A program made the translations under genes and the position numbers. The notes under the pieces were generated by a model. It did not search any database. It had not been told where the DNA came from and saw nothing but the letters and a program-made list of their open reading frames with translations. A stretch of DNA of 64,000 nucleotides from Citrus sinensis. Its lineage: Eukaryota > Streptophyta > Magnoliopsida > Sapindales > Rutaceae. Shown here piece after piece: positions 1 through 18,194 of this stretch. Every line of letters starts with the position of its first letter. Position 1 is the first letter of the stretch. The stretch covers positions 35,799,001 through 35,863,000 of the forward strand of contig NC_068560.1 in the NCBI RefSeq assembly GCF_022201045.2. The letters are read 5' to 3'.

Positions 1-265
1 AAGAATAATGATGACAATTTGAGTAATTAATAATAATTGTATTAATTTTATGAAGAAAACGCGAAAATGAAATATCCAAAAGAAAATATAAAGTTGAAAA
101 CAAAAACAATTTATGCAAACACAAACTCTTATCGTCAACTATGTTTATAATTGAAGTGACTTTCACATTTGTACATGATCCCTCAATGTTATATTTTTCA
201 TTGAGTTAATAGCAATTAAATTGGAAATCGGGTCTTTCAGTTCAATCATGGTACATGTCCACATG

Positions 266-993
266 TAGGGGTAGGATTGTGTTGGGTTGGATTAGATTCA
301 TGAAACTCAACCCAACCCACTATTGATTAAGTTGATAAAAATTCAACTTAACCCAATTAAAAAAATATATTCAACCCAAAACCAATCAAACTCTTAAATC
401 ATCAGATTGAGTTGGGTTGGGTTGAATTGATCAGGTTATTGAAATTAAAAATTAAAAAAATTAAAACATAGAAAAAGATTAAAAAAATTATTTGGTACTT
501 AAAATTAATTCAAATAGTAAAAAAAAAGATAAAGTAATTCTCTATTATGATATTAAATGTTGTTCGTTGTACCTAAAAATTCACCAATAAACAAAGCGAC
601 AAAAATAAGGATTTTCTATTAACAAAAAAAAACTATATGATATAATGTTTAAAAATTTGTCAACTTACTTTTAGTAAAAATTCAATTTGATTTCTACATT
701 TTTGGATCAAGAGAATTCAATCAATGTCAAGTTTAACAAAGATAAATTAAAAATAGTCTCTTTTATAAAAGAATAAAAAGGGAGGTTGACAGTTGGCATT
801 AATTTTACTATTATTTTCATTATTATTAGGTTGTGTTGGGTCATATGAGTTCATTAACAATTTAACATGAAATCAACTCAATCAAATTATTAATTAGCTT
901 GAAAAAAATCAATGCAATCAACCCATCCAAATTTAGTTGCACGAGTTTGATTGGGTTGAATCTATTAGATGGGATTGGGTTTACCCACTCCTA
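266..993. mobile_element. hAT-like non-autonomous element (MITE) with 8-bp target duplication
   Basis: The element starts TAGGGGTAGG and ends with the imperfect inverse CCACTCCTA. It is flanked by identical 8-bp repeats TCCACATG at 258-265 and 994-1001. An 8-bp duplication and a TAGGG-type short terminal repeat are typical of hAT transposons. The interior is AT-rich with scattered 'aacccaaccc' and 'gttgggttgg' words in both orientations and has no coding capacity. The intact target duplication suggests a fairly young insertion. It resembles three other elements in this window (19223, 33376, 45290) in its ends and internal style. The superfamily is inferred from ends and duplication length only. 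Confidence 0.75.
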
Positions 994-2150
994 TCCACAT
1001 GTGAGTTTTTAAATTTTGAGCAATTGATTTAAAAGTATAGATAGGGTGATTAGATAATTGAACACCAATGAATTGAAAAGATAATTTTCTTTGAACTTTA
1101 ATAACGTTAGATATTTTAGCGCTTATTTTTATTTTGAGATTTTTCCGCTGATTGACATTAGTAAGTAAAGAAATTGTTATTGTTTATGTTTTGAAAGCCA
1201 AAATTTGGTGGTATTAAATTGATTTTGATCAAATTTTATGATGGTGGAACTTTGGAAGAAATCGATGGTGAATGTTGGTGGCGTGATGGTGAGAGCCGGG
1301 ATACATATCAAGAGAAGCAGAAGGGTGGGGGGGGGGGGGGGGGGGATGAAAAAAAGAATGCAAATAAAGAGAAACCGGTGATGTAATTATAATCTCAAAT
1401 CTTTTTTTTTACACGTGGCCAACTATTTTTACCACCCATCCCATTACAGCCGTTGGATTTTTCTTCCATTCTATCTAACGGTAAAAACAAAATAGGGGTA
1501 TGTTGCAACGGTTGCAACACGCCCCAAGTGAGTGTCCACAATTCCACGGACTAAAATTGCATAGTGCCCCAAAAAAACAATACCCACCAGTTATAACTAT
1601 TTATCGTTAAATTAGGTGATTAGGATCCTTATCCATTTATATTGAAATGGTATAGACCCGTGAGAACATCAAACATCGATTATTGGATAATATCGTAGAC
1701 AAAACATTACCTAAAATAGAACGGCTAAGGATTTTTAATTCTCCATTTTCTTCAGCTATCAACGACCACTGCACGCGATTGAAACAAAAATTTAAAAATA
1801 AAAAGAAGAGAAAAGTGTAAGCATAAATTTCCTACTTTGCCCATTAAACATTAGCGTTTCATTGATACCCCATAATGCCGGGACTCACGTGAAAAAAAAT
1901 ACAAAACTGTACTACAATTTGTAATAATTTTAAACACCAGGCAACCCAATGCTATTTATTACCCAGTGCCCCTTTCCTCATTGGGTACGGGAACAGTGGT
2001 TACGCGTTCTCAATAATAGATCTGCTTGCGGTCGTGGCGGTCACTTTCTGTAATTTTAATGAGGCCGTGTGGTACACGCAATTGAATAATGAGTGGGAGG
2101 AAGATGAGTGTTGGAATTTGCTTGATTGGACAGCATGCATGACTATGAGC

Positions 2151-2183
<33 letters not shown>

Positions 2184-5100
2184 CGACAGTCCAAGACCAA
2201 GGCATATCTAATGTCTCACCTAATTTCCACCGACGAAGAGGATTAGATTTTCTGATGTCTAGTTAAAGCCCTTACAATATATTTTGTGACATTATTGTCC
2301 TTGATATTTAATTCATTCCGGCATGATCGTACATGCTATTTAACAAAGTCTAATTATTAATTATAAATTAATAAAAGACGGTGCAGTACGATGGACATGC
2401 GGTTGTAATTGTATGGCCTTCAGTTTTCGAGCGATTAAGTCAATATTACAAAATTGGAGTGATCGATAATTTATGTTAGAGAAAACGCAAAATATCCAAT
2501 TAATTGAAGTTTGGTAATCTTTTTCACCCAAAGCCAACAGCCCAAAAAGACCAAAACGGGAAAAAAGTTGCTATTCTGGCCTTTATCACATAATCCAAAA
2601 TAGATTATTTAAAATGAAGGTAAAGATGTGGGGTTGGTTGTTTGAAGATTTAAGCCATCTTTTACACAAATACAAACTGTTTTATTATCACGCCCATTAA
2701 GTGAGTGCAGTAAACTTTTTAATTTCTTTTTTGAGAATTAAGACTGCAAATAATTGTAAATGAAATGAAGCAGTTAGATGCCTGGCGAGCTCTCATTGAA
2801 TGTTGTGAGCCCACAACAAAATTCTGCCAACGAGATTGCTCACTAGGCGCACTGCACATAATTTACCATTACTAAATGAATGAAAGTCCTTGCCACCTAA
2901 AATGTCTGTGAAAGGTACGGTCAGATAATTCAAAAGAATTATATAAAATAACACCATGTAACAGCAAGATAAAAGCCTGAAGTAACATCCCCTCTTGCCC
3001 AAATTTGATTAATCATTTGTTCACATGGACGTCAAAATCGATTACATTTCGTCATATACGATCAAAATTTGTTCTAGAAAATTGGGAGCTTTAGCCCTTC
3101 GTTAATAGGTTAGTGGGTTGACGTCCAGGAAAATGTGAGGATCACGTGTCGAGTTATTATGCCATAGAAAGCAAATAAATGGACCTTGTGCGCTCCACAT
3201 TAACTCAACAGCCGTCCAACCAATGCCTGCGTTGTCGCTTCCTACACGTGGTGCGTTTTTGGATCCTCAGCATCCTAAGCCGGTAACCGCAGCATCTGTT
3301 TTCACAAAGGGAGCCTCTCAATTTTCCAACGCGGAGAGCCAACAAGAATATGAAAGTTAGCCCACGTGTAAATGCTAGAACTGACAATAGATCGTATTTA
3401 AGTAGTTTCGTATTATATTTTTTATTATATTGTATTAAATTACACATATTTGAACCCGCCTATTAATTTATTAGGTCAAAAAAAAAAAAAATTCCAACCC
3501 AATTGATATTATTATCGTATTACTCAAATCAGCTCATTTAACTCCCTAATTTTAAATATTATATGTCTAGTTTAAAACAAAAATAGATATTTGTAAAACA
3601 AAGTTCTTTAAGAATATAATACTAAATAAAAGAAAATATTAATGTTCTTCATGTTTAACATCATCAAATAATATAAAAAATGTCAACTATTTAGTTCTAG
3701 GCATTGATGTGATTGATTAAAATCTTAAGAGAAAAAAATTATAGAAGGAGAATTACTTTACATGAAAGATGTAAATATACAACAGTGACTTCAAATTTTA
3801 CAATAAACACATAGAAATTTGAAGGTTTGTTGTGACTTTACTTAAGTAGTCAATTTATTTATTGTTCGAAAATGTAAAATTATAAAATTTATTAAATATT
3901 ATTTGAGCTTCAACTTAAATCCGACCCTTATCAAATAAGTTTTAATGGGCTGACCTATTCACAAACCGACTGACCTGGTGATCTGACAATTATTTTTACA
4001 GCGTGGATTCGCGCTTTGTCAATGAATCACATCAACTTTTACCCGGCCTAGCAATTGCTTTATTAAACATTAATTCATTGCTTCGTTTAACAACTCTAAA
4101 CTGGCCCTATCAAAAAAACAACTCTAAACTGGCATACGTTTAACCTTAGCCAACAAGAATACGAAGCTTAGCCCACCTGCAAACAGTGGAATTCAAATAC
4201 ATAGCCCACCAGCAAATAGTGGAATTCAAATACATACTCTCTGCGCGCATAGGTGTTTTGGATTCCAGTCGAAACAAATCAAATCAACTGATCTAATTTG
4301 ACTGACTTTCTGTCACTTGATAGTATTGAATTGAATCCTTTACATTAAAAGTCCTATCACACTGGATCGATTTGTAATTTGTGAATATCTTTTTCAATCC
4401 AATACCACTAATTTTCTAAAGGGCAAACAAATATGCTAACAATTACACTGACAAGTCACAATAATCCTCCTGAAAGAACCAAACCTATTTTGTTTTCTAA
4501 AAGTTAACCTTTTTACCAGCTCTCAAATCCTTAATTTCATCAAAATTTTGTTAAACTTAATCAAAGGAAATTCTTTAAATTTAATTACCTCTGCTTGATG
4601 AAACCCAAACAGCTTTAAAAAAATGTCTTAGCAACACATGCACTCCTGGGAAGAGAAGCAGTGGCCAAAGAAGCCCAAAAGTAATAACCTCCCTTCTCTA
4701 GAGATCTGTAACAGCGTTTGCATTTTAACAACTCTGAATTTAAATCTAGCTAATTGCTAATGACTAGGGTTGGGTTAGTTGGAATCACAATTGCAAAGAA
4801 ACCATGCTTATGGCTAGGTGTGGTACTAGGTAGGTTCATCAGTTGCAGACAAACTTAGGCAACTGAATTCTGCATGCAGAGGATTGCCAAGTGGACATAG
4901 TTTTCAAACTTCTTATATGAAGAATATTGTAGCGCATCTAAACATGTAGAATCATAAACTTATAGCCTTAGTTCAGTTTTTATTTTTTATTTTGATTTTT
5001 CCTTGCAGTTGACAATAGAACAATTCTTTTTGTAAATGTTAACTCTACGTCTCAAGGCCGGGCACTCTCTTTTGTAGGTATCTTAAGCATCATTATATCA

Positions 5101-5407
5101 TACGCCAAAAAATAATAATTCAGTCCAGTTTGGCCAAATCTAAGAGAGAGAGAGGGAGTGCTCATTCCAAACAATTGAAAATCCAGAATATGAATTGTGC
5201 CCAGCACAATATACTATGGATTAAGAGCATATAAACATTTAGTGTGAAAGAAATAGACCAATTTCCAATCAAGTTATTCTGCAGTATTCACTTCCACCCT
5301 CTGGACATAGATACCTAAAAACTTCCTCCAGAAATACTATTTGAGCTCATAGACATTACATAATTCAAAAAATAAGAAAAATTGATTGGAGGTGGTACGA
5401 GTTTAGA
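994..5407. other. Gene-poor stretch with simple repeats
   Basis: I see no supported gene here. It holds a G-run near 1327-1345, an (GAT)11 microsatellite at 2151-2183, and AT-rich DNA with short A runs. At about 3450-4000 there is repeat-like DNA with 'gacccttat' and 'gctgacct' words that may be a decayed element. The right end (about 5100-5407) is probably the 3' UTR and flank of the minus-strand DCL gene. A short acidic reading frame around the GAT repeat begins only at a GTG codon and is not believable as a gene. Confidence 0.6.
2151..2183. repeat. (GAT)11 microsatellite
   Basis: Eleven perfect GAT units. They give a poly-Asp run in one plus frame and poly-Ser on the other strand, which explains the low-complexity reading frames here. 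Length polymorphism is likely. Confidence 0.95.
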
Positions 5408-6829
5408 CTAATACCGTCGCCCACCCTGCCTATGCCGCCATCTGAAATGTCTGAGAATAAAACTATCTGCATAAAGTGGGTAGTTCTTCCTGATCAAGCC
5501 CTTTATGCACTTCCAATACGAAAAATCAACCAATTCTCCATCTTTTCGAACTATGAACAAACATCTTGAGCTTTCAAAATCAGGATGATATCCAATCTGT
5601 CAACAGGAAATAGGAAACTTTAGAGATCCAACACAATTCCTTCAATTGCATTAAGTAGAAGAAGCTGACATTTTAACTCAGAATAAATTGTTACACATGA
5701 GAAAACAATTGCTGCAGCTGCAGAGGGCTCACAAGTTGTGATACCATGTTGTATGGATTGCGGGATCAAGTCTAAGCAAGACCGTTGCATCCCCAAACTC
5801 AATAAATAAGTTTCCTAGATACCATTTTTCACGAAGCATGAGTGAATTCATTTTAACATTGAGAGAATAATTGCTTCCAGACTTTGTTAACTAACACTTC
5901 AATCTTCTCAAAACATTTGACAGCAAGCCAAAAACTTGGCCCAAATTTTCAACTACAGACACTTGACACTACCATTACCAACTTATCTGTATGTTGTTTC
6001 TGCACTAAAGAAAACTAACGAATGCTTTTACACAAGCAATACAGGAAATTTGAAGCCAAGGCATATAGTAACACACTTGATACCATACCATCATTGCCGA
6101 TACTAGTAATACAAGGCATCCAGAAGACAATCATTCTGATGGGTAAGGCAGGATAAAGTAACGCAAGAAAAACAGCACTTTAGCCTATAAATAGAATGTG
6201 ATCTTAGCAAGGAAACATACTGTAATGTAATCAATTCCACAGCCAATCTTTTTTTCGAACTCTGGATGATATGGAAGTAACCTCTCAAGTATTGTCCTTT
6301 CGTGCTCTGGACTCAATCTAACTCCACTTTCATATCTGCAACAAGAATATCCAAATTCGGCAACATAAACACAGATAATTAAACATTACTTCAAAAAATG
6401 GGAACCATTCAGTTTCAATTCAATAATGGCCATACTTATTAGTACTTACCTTCCAGAATGAAGAATCATCCTAACGAAGCCTACGAGTGGAACCGTGTCC
6501 TCCAAAATCTTATCCTCCCAGTCAATCCATCCCTCATCGTCTTCGCTCTCCCCTTCTTCTTTCTCCGAATTTCCATCCAAGTCCCTACTCGCTGGCGAAA
6601 CTACCGGTTTCCTAAGCAAATTAAAGCCCTGCGATTCCTGGCTCCCAATTTTATCACCGTCCGATCTTAAGGCTGCAGAGACACGTAGGTGAAGAAACGA
6701 AGTCATCCGATAGAATGGAAAGGATAAGATAACGGGAGATAGAAAGAGCGAGGTCGAGGTAGGGTTTGAGTGGTTGTGGGAGCTACGGTGAACCAACGGC
6801 GTTGGTTTAACAAGGGAAGCCATGCTCAT
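5408..6829 (-). CDS. DCL: DCL (defective chloroplasts and leaves) protein, chloroplastic
   Basis: Three coding exons on the minus strand: 6450-6829, 6221-6335 and 5408-5596. They total 684 bp, or 227 residues, and stay in frame. The N-terminal ~70 residues are Ser/Thr/Pro-rich like a chloroplast transit peptide. An acidic linker follows, then the conserved DCL core: WIDWEDKILEDTVPLVGF, the YESG..LSPEHERTILERLLPYHP block, CGIDYIT, and a C-terminal HPDFESSRCLF...FSYWKCIKGLI block ending in a basic tail (RHFRWRHR). Tomato DCL is a plastid protein of similar length needed for 4.5S rRNA processing, plastid development and embryo development; this role is family knowledge. A second in-frame ATG at 6823 gives MASLV, the usual family start, so the true start may be two codons downstream. 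This is unrelated to Dicer-like genes that share the symbol. Confidence 0.93.
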
Positions 6830-7775
6830 GCTAGTAACTTTATAGTATTTTGCAGCTCTGTCTGTTTCAATCGTTAGTTCTCACTCATTGTATCTAGGGT
6901 TTTGGTGAACCTTTTGGCAATGGAAGAAGAAGCAGTTAACGGTTACTCAAGTGAAGTGAATTAGTGCCATGGAAATGGACAAGGGAAAAGGAAAAACCAA
7001 TCTGACAGGATAATTTTGCCTCTACGCTGCGTTTAGTGACTGAGCCACAGTTGTGATTGTGAGTTGTCCACCTCTTTGTTTTGCCGTTTGGGCCTTGGTC
7101 CATCCAATCCAGGCCCATTCGACCTTCACCCATCACTATTATTAACCGTGAATTTCGAATTTGCTTCTTTCTAACATCAATGAAATTTCTCAGCAAATGT
7201 TGTGTTGCAACTACTGGTTTGAAGTTTGAACTATTCTTCTTAGTCAGTTTGTCATTATTTTTAAATCTACGTAGTTATTACTTATTAACGGGTGAATATC
7301 TAAATAATACATTCCAGGTGCTATCTATTCTCGGTGATTGCATCACAACTACCCAAAAAATATATATGTGTGTATGTTGTGTTGCGTTGAACTTAACTAA
7401 CGAATTGAAAAATAATAATAATAACATTTTAATTGATCTATTTTTTTAAACTCAAATTATGTGTAATCCATCACTTAAATGGGTTATATATGTGATAAAT
7501 TGTTGTGAACTTGTAACATCATTTACAATAAGAAAAAGAAAAAAAAAACTAGAAATTATAAGGTTGCTTAATATGACAGTTGTTAGTTTGTTACTCTTAA
7601 AAGAATAAGCTAGAATTTTTGTTTGTGTTGTTTGATTTTTCAAAATTTACTTCATTTCACCTCTTTGAAGGTTAGAAGTGACTGGGAGGACTGTGCAACT
7701 TGCAACACATTTGCATAAGTTGAATAATATTTATTTCGATAGATCACAGAGTCAAGTCATTCAGGTGAATGTTTA
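6830..7775. other. Intergenic region between DCL and the GLR relic
   Basis: The DCL and GLR starts diverge across this 0.95 kb. The left part should hold the DCL promoter and 5' UTR. No RNA gene or further coding region is supported; short reading frames here show no family signature. The right part (7270-7680) is AT-rich. Confidence 0.55.
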
Positions 7776-8599
7776 ATGGAGAGCAAAATGTTGTCTCATG
7801 TTCTTTCTTTCCTCTTGCTTCTGTTATTGTTCGTGGGATCCAAAGCCATGGCCAATGCCAGAGAGAATGAATGTCCAGTGACAATGACTCCAAAAATACT
7901 GGGGCATGCTCGATGGGGCAGGGGGCAGAAATCAGCCATGGAAATAGCTGTCCAAGATTTTCATCACTCAACCACCTGTTCTAAGCAGCTTGTTTTGCAT
8001 TTCAAAGATTATGATTGGTAAAGTTTTATTCTTTCCTCAAACTGGCATATTATTCTAACCACGCTCATATGTTAGGGCCTTTTAACAGGTGATTCCTGAG
8101 CTTTATGACTGAAGAGGCTTATTAGTTAAAATATTGAAAATAAAGTCGATATAAGCATAAACTTGCGAATTTTGTTTTTCTTAATTTATTTAATTATTGA
8201 CTCTATTACAAGACTTATGAATTCTATATAAATGGTTATAAACACGAGAGTTATGATCCTTTCTTCATTTATCTTCCTCCTTATCTTTCCTTACCTTCAT
8301 AATTTAGTGAAAAAATTTACTTGATTGTCATCCAATACTGAATTTTAATCGTTCATCAAGTAAGGAGAGGATCCTTAGCCGTAAACACCATCTCATGTGC
8401 CAATTGTAGTAGTGGTAGATTATGGCCTTATGGGTGTGTGGTACATATTGTTAATTATTTCCAACAGATCTTAGAGACTTGAACTAGTTTTACAATTATC
8501 GATTCAGTAACAGTGTAACCTGCATAAATAATTTACTGAATATACTTTCTGAAGATCATGCTATGTAATTTTGCCCTAAGCTTTTTTCACAATACAGGA

Positions 8600-8652
8600 T
8601 GTTAATAAGGAGGCGAAAAGAGAGAGAGAGAGAGAAAAGAAAAGAAAAGAGG
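8600..8652. repeat. GA-rich simple repeat
   Basis: Runs of AG followed by AAAAG units inside the gutted GLR relic. Non-coding. Confidence 0.8.
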
Positions 8653-8996
8653 GTATGAAAAATCTTGCTCACATTTTGGATTTTTTCAGGCTAAGAGGGC
8701 ATGACAGCAGTGTATGACAACAGTAATGATTTTTCAACTGATCCATGGTAGATATTAAGACACATCAGAGAAAAAATTACAGCAATGATGGCGAAAAGTT
8801 ACGGCAAGTCTCACCTCAATGTTGACTGTCTCACGCCTCCAACCATCCACAGTAGATATTAAGACACTTCAGAGGAGAAATGCAGCCGTTGGATGCAATG
8901 GGAATTCGTTTATTATACGGTATTTGATAAATGTTTTAAACTTCAAGCCAGGGAGTAATAAGAAGATTAACGCAAAAAATGGGTACTCTGTGACTG

Positions 8997-8997
8997 T

Positions 8998-9063
<66 letters not shown>

Positions 9064-9064
9064 A
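8997..9064. repeat. Palindromic compound microsatellite (CA)n(TA)n(GT)n
   Basis: (CA)11 at 8999-9020 is followed by a 25-base TA tract (9021-9045) and (GT)9 (9046-9063). The CA and GT arms are reverse complements around the TA core, so the whole tract can fold into one hairpin or cruciform. Reading frames through it are artefacts. Confidence 0.95.
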
Positions 9065-9410
9065 GTCACTTACACCACACCACGTGTCCAACAAACATTA
9101 TAAATATGAATTCCGAATTAGAAATTAGTAACTTATACAAATCGTCAAAAGATGATTAATGATCAAATCAGAAACTTAAAATTCAAGCTAGTGTATTAAC
9201 TTCTTAAAATTCAAGCCAATGTATTAACTTAAGAGTACCTTGGATGTGTTAAAAAAAAATAATCACTTACACCACATCACGTGTCCAATAAATATTATAA
9301 ATATATATATTGAATTAGAGATTAATAACTTGTACAAAAAGTCTGGAGATAATCAACGATCAAACTTGAAGATCTAAACAATAAGATGTTACACCAATAG
9401 TGTATCTATC
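9065..9410. repeat. Diverged direct repeat
   Basis: The block from 9065, which contains 'cacttacaccacaccacgtg' and goes on through 'attagtaact', recurs from about 9262 with substitutions and small indels, as 'cacttacaccacatcacgtg'. The two ~150-180 bp copies flank a short segment with its own duplicated phrase 'ttaaaattcaagc'. This is likely an old local duplication in the GLR relic. Confidence 0.7.
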
Positions 9411-9960
9411 TATATAAATAGAGCAAAAAGAATCAAGAAATGATTTTTCTGAATAGTTCTAATTTAAGTAAAGGGAAACTCAAAATCTAGATCCATAAAT
9501 TCTCTAAACATAAATACAGACAAAAGCATCCAAGTACCTTTTGTAGGTACATGAAGATTCTCACGAATAAAGGATTGATATTCAAGCTAGTTGATTGAAC
9601 AGGTATAATTCTATCACTTCATACCCAATGGCCTTTGAGAGTGGTGATATTGCTGCAGCTTTCTTGGTTCTTCCTAGTTAAGTTCTGCAAATGCTACATT
9701 GGAGCAGGGAGAACCCAAAAGCTTGGAGGATTTTGATTTGTAAGTTCTTGTTCTCTCCTCATTTGCATTTTCACTACATCTATGTCCATTTTTTGATCTA
9801 ATTGAGGATCTTATTTGAGCATTAATTTTCGGTCTTAGGTGTTCCCAAGAGGTTCTCCTTTGGCACTTGACATTTCAGAAGCAATCCTTAAAGTAACCGA
9901 GAGCATTAATTTTCGGTCTTAGCTCTTCTCGTTTAAATGTTCCTCTTCAACCGACATGAG

Positions 9961-11473
9961 TGATTGGCCTGGCATTAGGAGGTTATCATTTTGCGTCTGG
10001 CAGAAAGGGATAGAGAAATGCAAATTCTTGACTTCCTAGACGGTGCATTGCTGCCTAAAAGTTGCATCTCAGTGTTTGATAGTTTAATTTTGACGCTACC
10101 TCATATGGCAAAAGTAAGACAACTGTTGAACTTTTCAAATCTGCCCACATTCAAATTCAAGCGTGGTAGTGGTTCTGCTGCATGACTAAGACTAATGCTT
10201 CCCTTGTCTACCATATTGTAAATACCTTCACTTGTATGTGTTAATTCAGATGCACCCTCTTGGATCGTTGAAGCATGTAGTAATATGTTTCCATACATGA
10301 TAAAACAACCATAACAAAGGCATTATCTACTTATAATAATGGAACAGGTTGGATTAGCACTCTCTGGCGTCGTACAAGTTATAAAGTTGAAGTGGGTTAG
10401 GCTTCAACTGATAATTACACTTCGATGCAATTAAAATCATCATTAAATGTATTGGCAATAATTGCTTTTTCGAAGAGTACTGATGGTGTAGGAGTTCCCA
10501 AATCAAATTGAATCTTTGATAGTAGACATGAGATAAAAAAAAAAAAAAAGTTCATCTATGTCACCGTGATTGGAAGTAATCAAGTAATGGATCATGTTCT
10601 AGATGAAATACCGTATCTTGCAATAGCTGTCCCATTTAAGACGATTATTGAATGTGTTTTACAGCTTAGCACATGGATCACATAATTACTCCATAGAATA
10701 TGAAATCAATGGACCTTTTTCTAGAACCCACGTGGCATGCCCTTGCTGCCTCCAATCCAAGCCGGCGGCCTTGCTGAATGAAGTACCAACATCTTTCGCA
10801 GCGTGATTCACGAACCACTTACTACTCCACGATTTCAGTGTCCACTTCCTGATCCCTGGACCACGCAAAATTTGATGAGTCAATTAATCAAATCTTGCTT
10901 CGCAGAACACCTTTGACACTGACTAGACTGCTGGAAATGCCACGTGGAACCGTACTATGCTGCGCGCGTGATTCGATCGTGCGGAAAGCCAGCTCAGACT
11001 TATTTATAATTTTCTATAGATCTCCGCCGACACTGACCGAGAAACAAGCCACTCAGCCGATTGTAATTTCGTTTAAAAGTCAGAAATAAGTAAATGAATT
11101 TTTTTTTTTTTTAATTTTCAAATTGTGCTCCGGAGATTCCAGTTCATGCGAGAAAACGAAAGTCTGAAAATCGCTGGCGTTGATCGCACTCAATTCCCTA
11201 TAAATTAAAAGAAAAGAAAAGAAATGACAAATTAAAATCTTAACAAAAAGGAAAACAGATAGCAGATAAGACAGCCCTGCGTGCCATATAAATTATCAAC
11301 AAATGAAGTTACATGCCAGTTCATTTCTCTCTTTCTTTCAGTCATTTTCACAAACACAGACTGACACTGACTCCTAAGATCTCTCCTCGAAACTCTTCGC
11401 TTCCTCCTAAGCTTTGCAGCAGATGTATCTCTGATTTAGGATAATTGCAAAAACTGATCTGATTTCGGCGAAA
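9961..11473. other. Intergenic region and NDR kinase promoter/5' UTR
   Basis: No gene is supported. The stretch from 9961 to about 10300 may be more decayed GLR 3' sequence, but I could not align it to the family. The last ~150 bases before 11474 are CT-rich, as expected for a 5' UTR. A T-run lies at 11100. Confidence 0.5.
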
Positions 11474-17082
<5,609 letters not shown>

Positions 17083-18180
17083 GTGGATCATTCTGTTTTA
17101 CTTATTCGGGAGTTCCGTTCCTATTTTTATTCCATTGCGTGTATAACCTTCAAAAGCAGGTTTTGTATAAAAACCGATTATGGCAAAGAACTGTGGGGAG
17201 TAACGACCCGAGAATAAGGAGGTCAGCCTAAAAGTCGATGTGATCTCAAGCGTAATTCTTTTTTTTTCGTACTGCAAATGTCATCTATCAGAGTTACTGT
17301 GAAGCCCCAAATATGTTCAATTCTTTCTTATACTGATATAATAAATAAGAGCTAATGTAAAGCCTGGATTAAGCTCAATTCCTTGTCAATGCCAATTTTG
17401 CTAAAAAAATCACATTTGAAATAGAGTTCATATAGTTTTATTAATGTCCTGTAATAGAATTTTTAGCTGGCTACACCTACATTGACGCGCTGGGCTCATT
17501 TTGTTTTGTTTGATCACTACAGTGAGTCTGAGATCCCCCCATTTGTTAAGTATCCAATAGCATTTGTAAGTGGAAGCTATGACTCTATGAACATGAGTGG
17601 CCATTTTAATTTTCAACGCCTATTAGAGAGTGTATGTATGCACGTGTTTGCTGATGATTTTGATACGGGAAACAGAACGGCACGTTATTAAGTGCAGAAC
17701 CCATTTGTCTTGTTTATGCTATCAACTAGGTGTGGCAGGACAAACTTGTCCAGTTTTCTTCGCCTGCCCCTTTCTTGGAAATAATGTGCTGATCTTTTTG
17801 TTGCGGAGATATTTTCCTTTTGGATTACTTGCGTTTTCAACCAACTATTAATTATATTGATGGGGTCCTGTTGTTTCTGTTCCACTTCCATTTCAGTGGA
17901 AATGAAATTCCTATGTTTTTAAATAAAATCGTTGGCAAAGGAGCGGGACACAAACAGGTAAGAGATTAAAAGAAGAGCGAGTAGGAGTAACGGCGTTAGA
18001 CGTTAGTAATGAACAGTCGCTGTTAAAGTACATAATCTCGCAATGAAATAAGGTGTATTAGCCACGAGTTTCTTTAATTTAAATATACCCTATTTATCCC
18101 AAAATGTTAAATTTACTCCCTGTTACATAGATATGTCAAGAAAAAGAAGAAGAAAAAGTTAAAATAGGCCCAAAAAAGTA
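17083..18180. other. NDR kinase 3' UTR and flank
   Basis: The 3' UTR starts at 17083. AATAAA-like signals are near 17340, so the transcript may end around 17350-17420. No other gene is supported; short reading frames near 17480-17850 show no family motif. Confidence 0.55.
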
Positions 18181-18194
18181 TCTATCGAATAACA

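Larger units (their letters stand above)
7776..9960 (+). pseudogene. Glutamate receptor-like (GLR) pseudogene, middle deleted
   Basis: The 5' piece (7776-8020) has an ATG, a hydrophobic signal peptide (LSFLLLLLLFVG) and the start of the ligand-binding ANF domain: GQKSAMEIAVQDFHHS followed by CSKQLVLHFKD, ending at a GT donor. The next recognisable piece, at about 9630-9741, reads AFESGDIAAAFLVLP, then in another frame CYIGAGRTQKLGGF with an in-frame TGA before a GT donor. After an acceptor at 9838 it reads VFPRGSPLALDISEAILKVTES, the C-terminal part of the second ligand-binding lobe of plant GLRs. The pore and transmembrane exons and most of the ANF domain, about 700 residues, are missing. 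Intact plant GLRs are about 900-residue cation channels, so this copy is dead. Plant GLRs often occur in tandem clusters, and an intact relative may lie outside this window. Confidence 0.8.

Noticed and set aside
2034-2246. 70-codon acidic frame with a poly-Asp run
   Set aside because: It starts at GTG, not ATG, and is built around the GAT microsatellite. No family match and no splice or expression support.
8819-9103. Frames on both strands across the CA/TA/GT tract
   Set aside because: They encode only alternating His/Thr and Tyr/Ile or Cys/Val, a product of the microsatellite.
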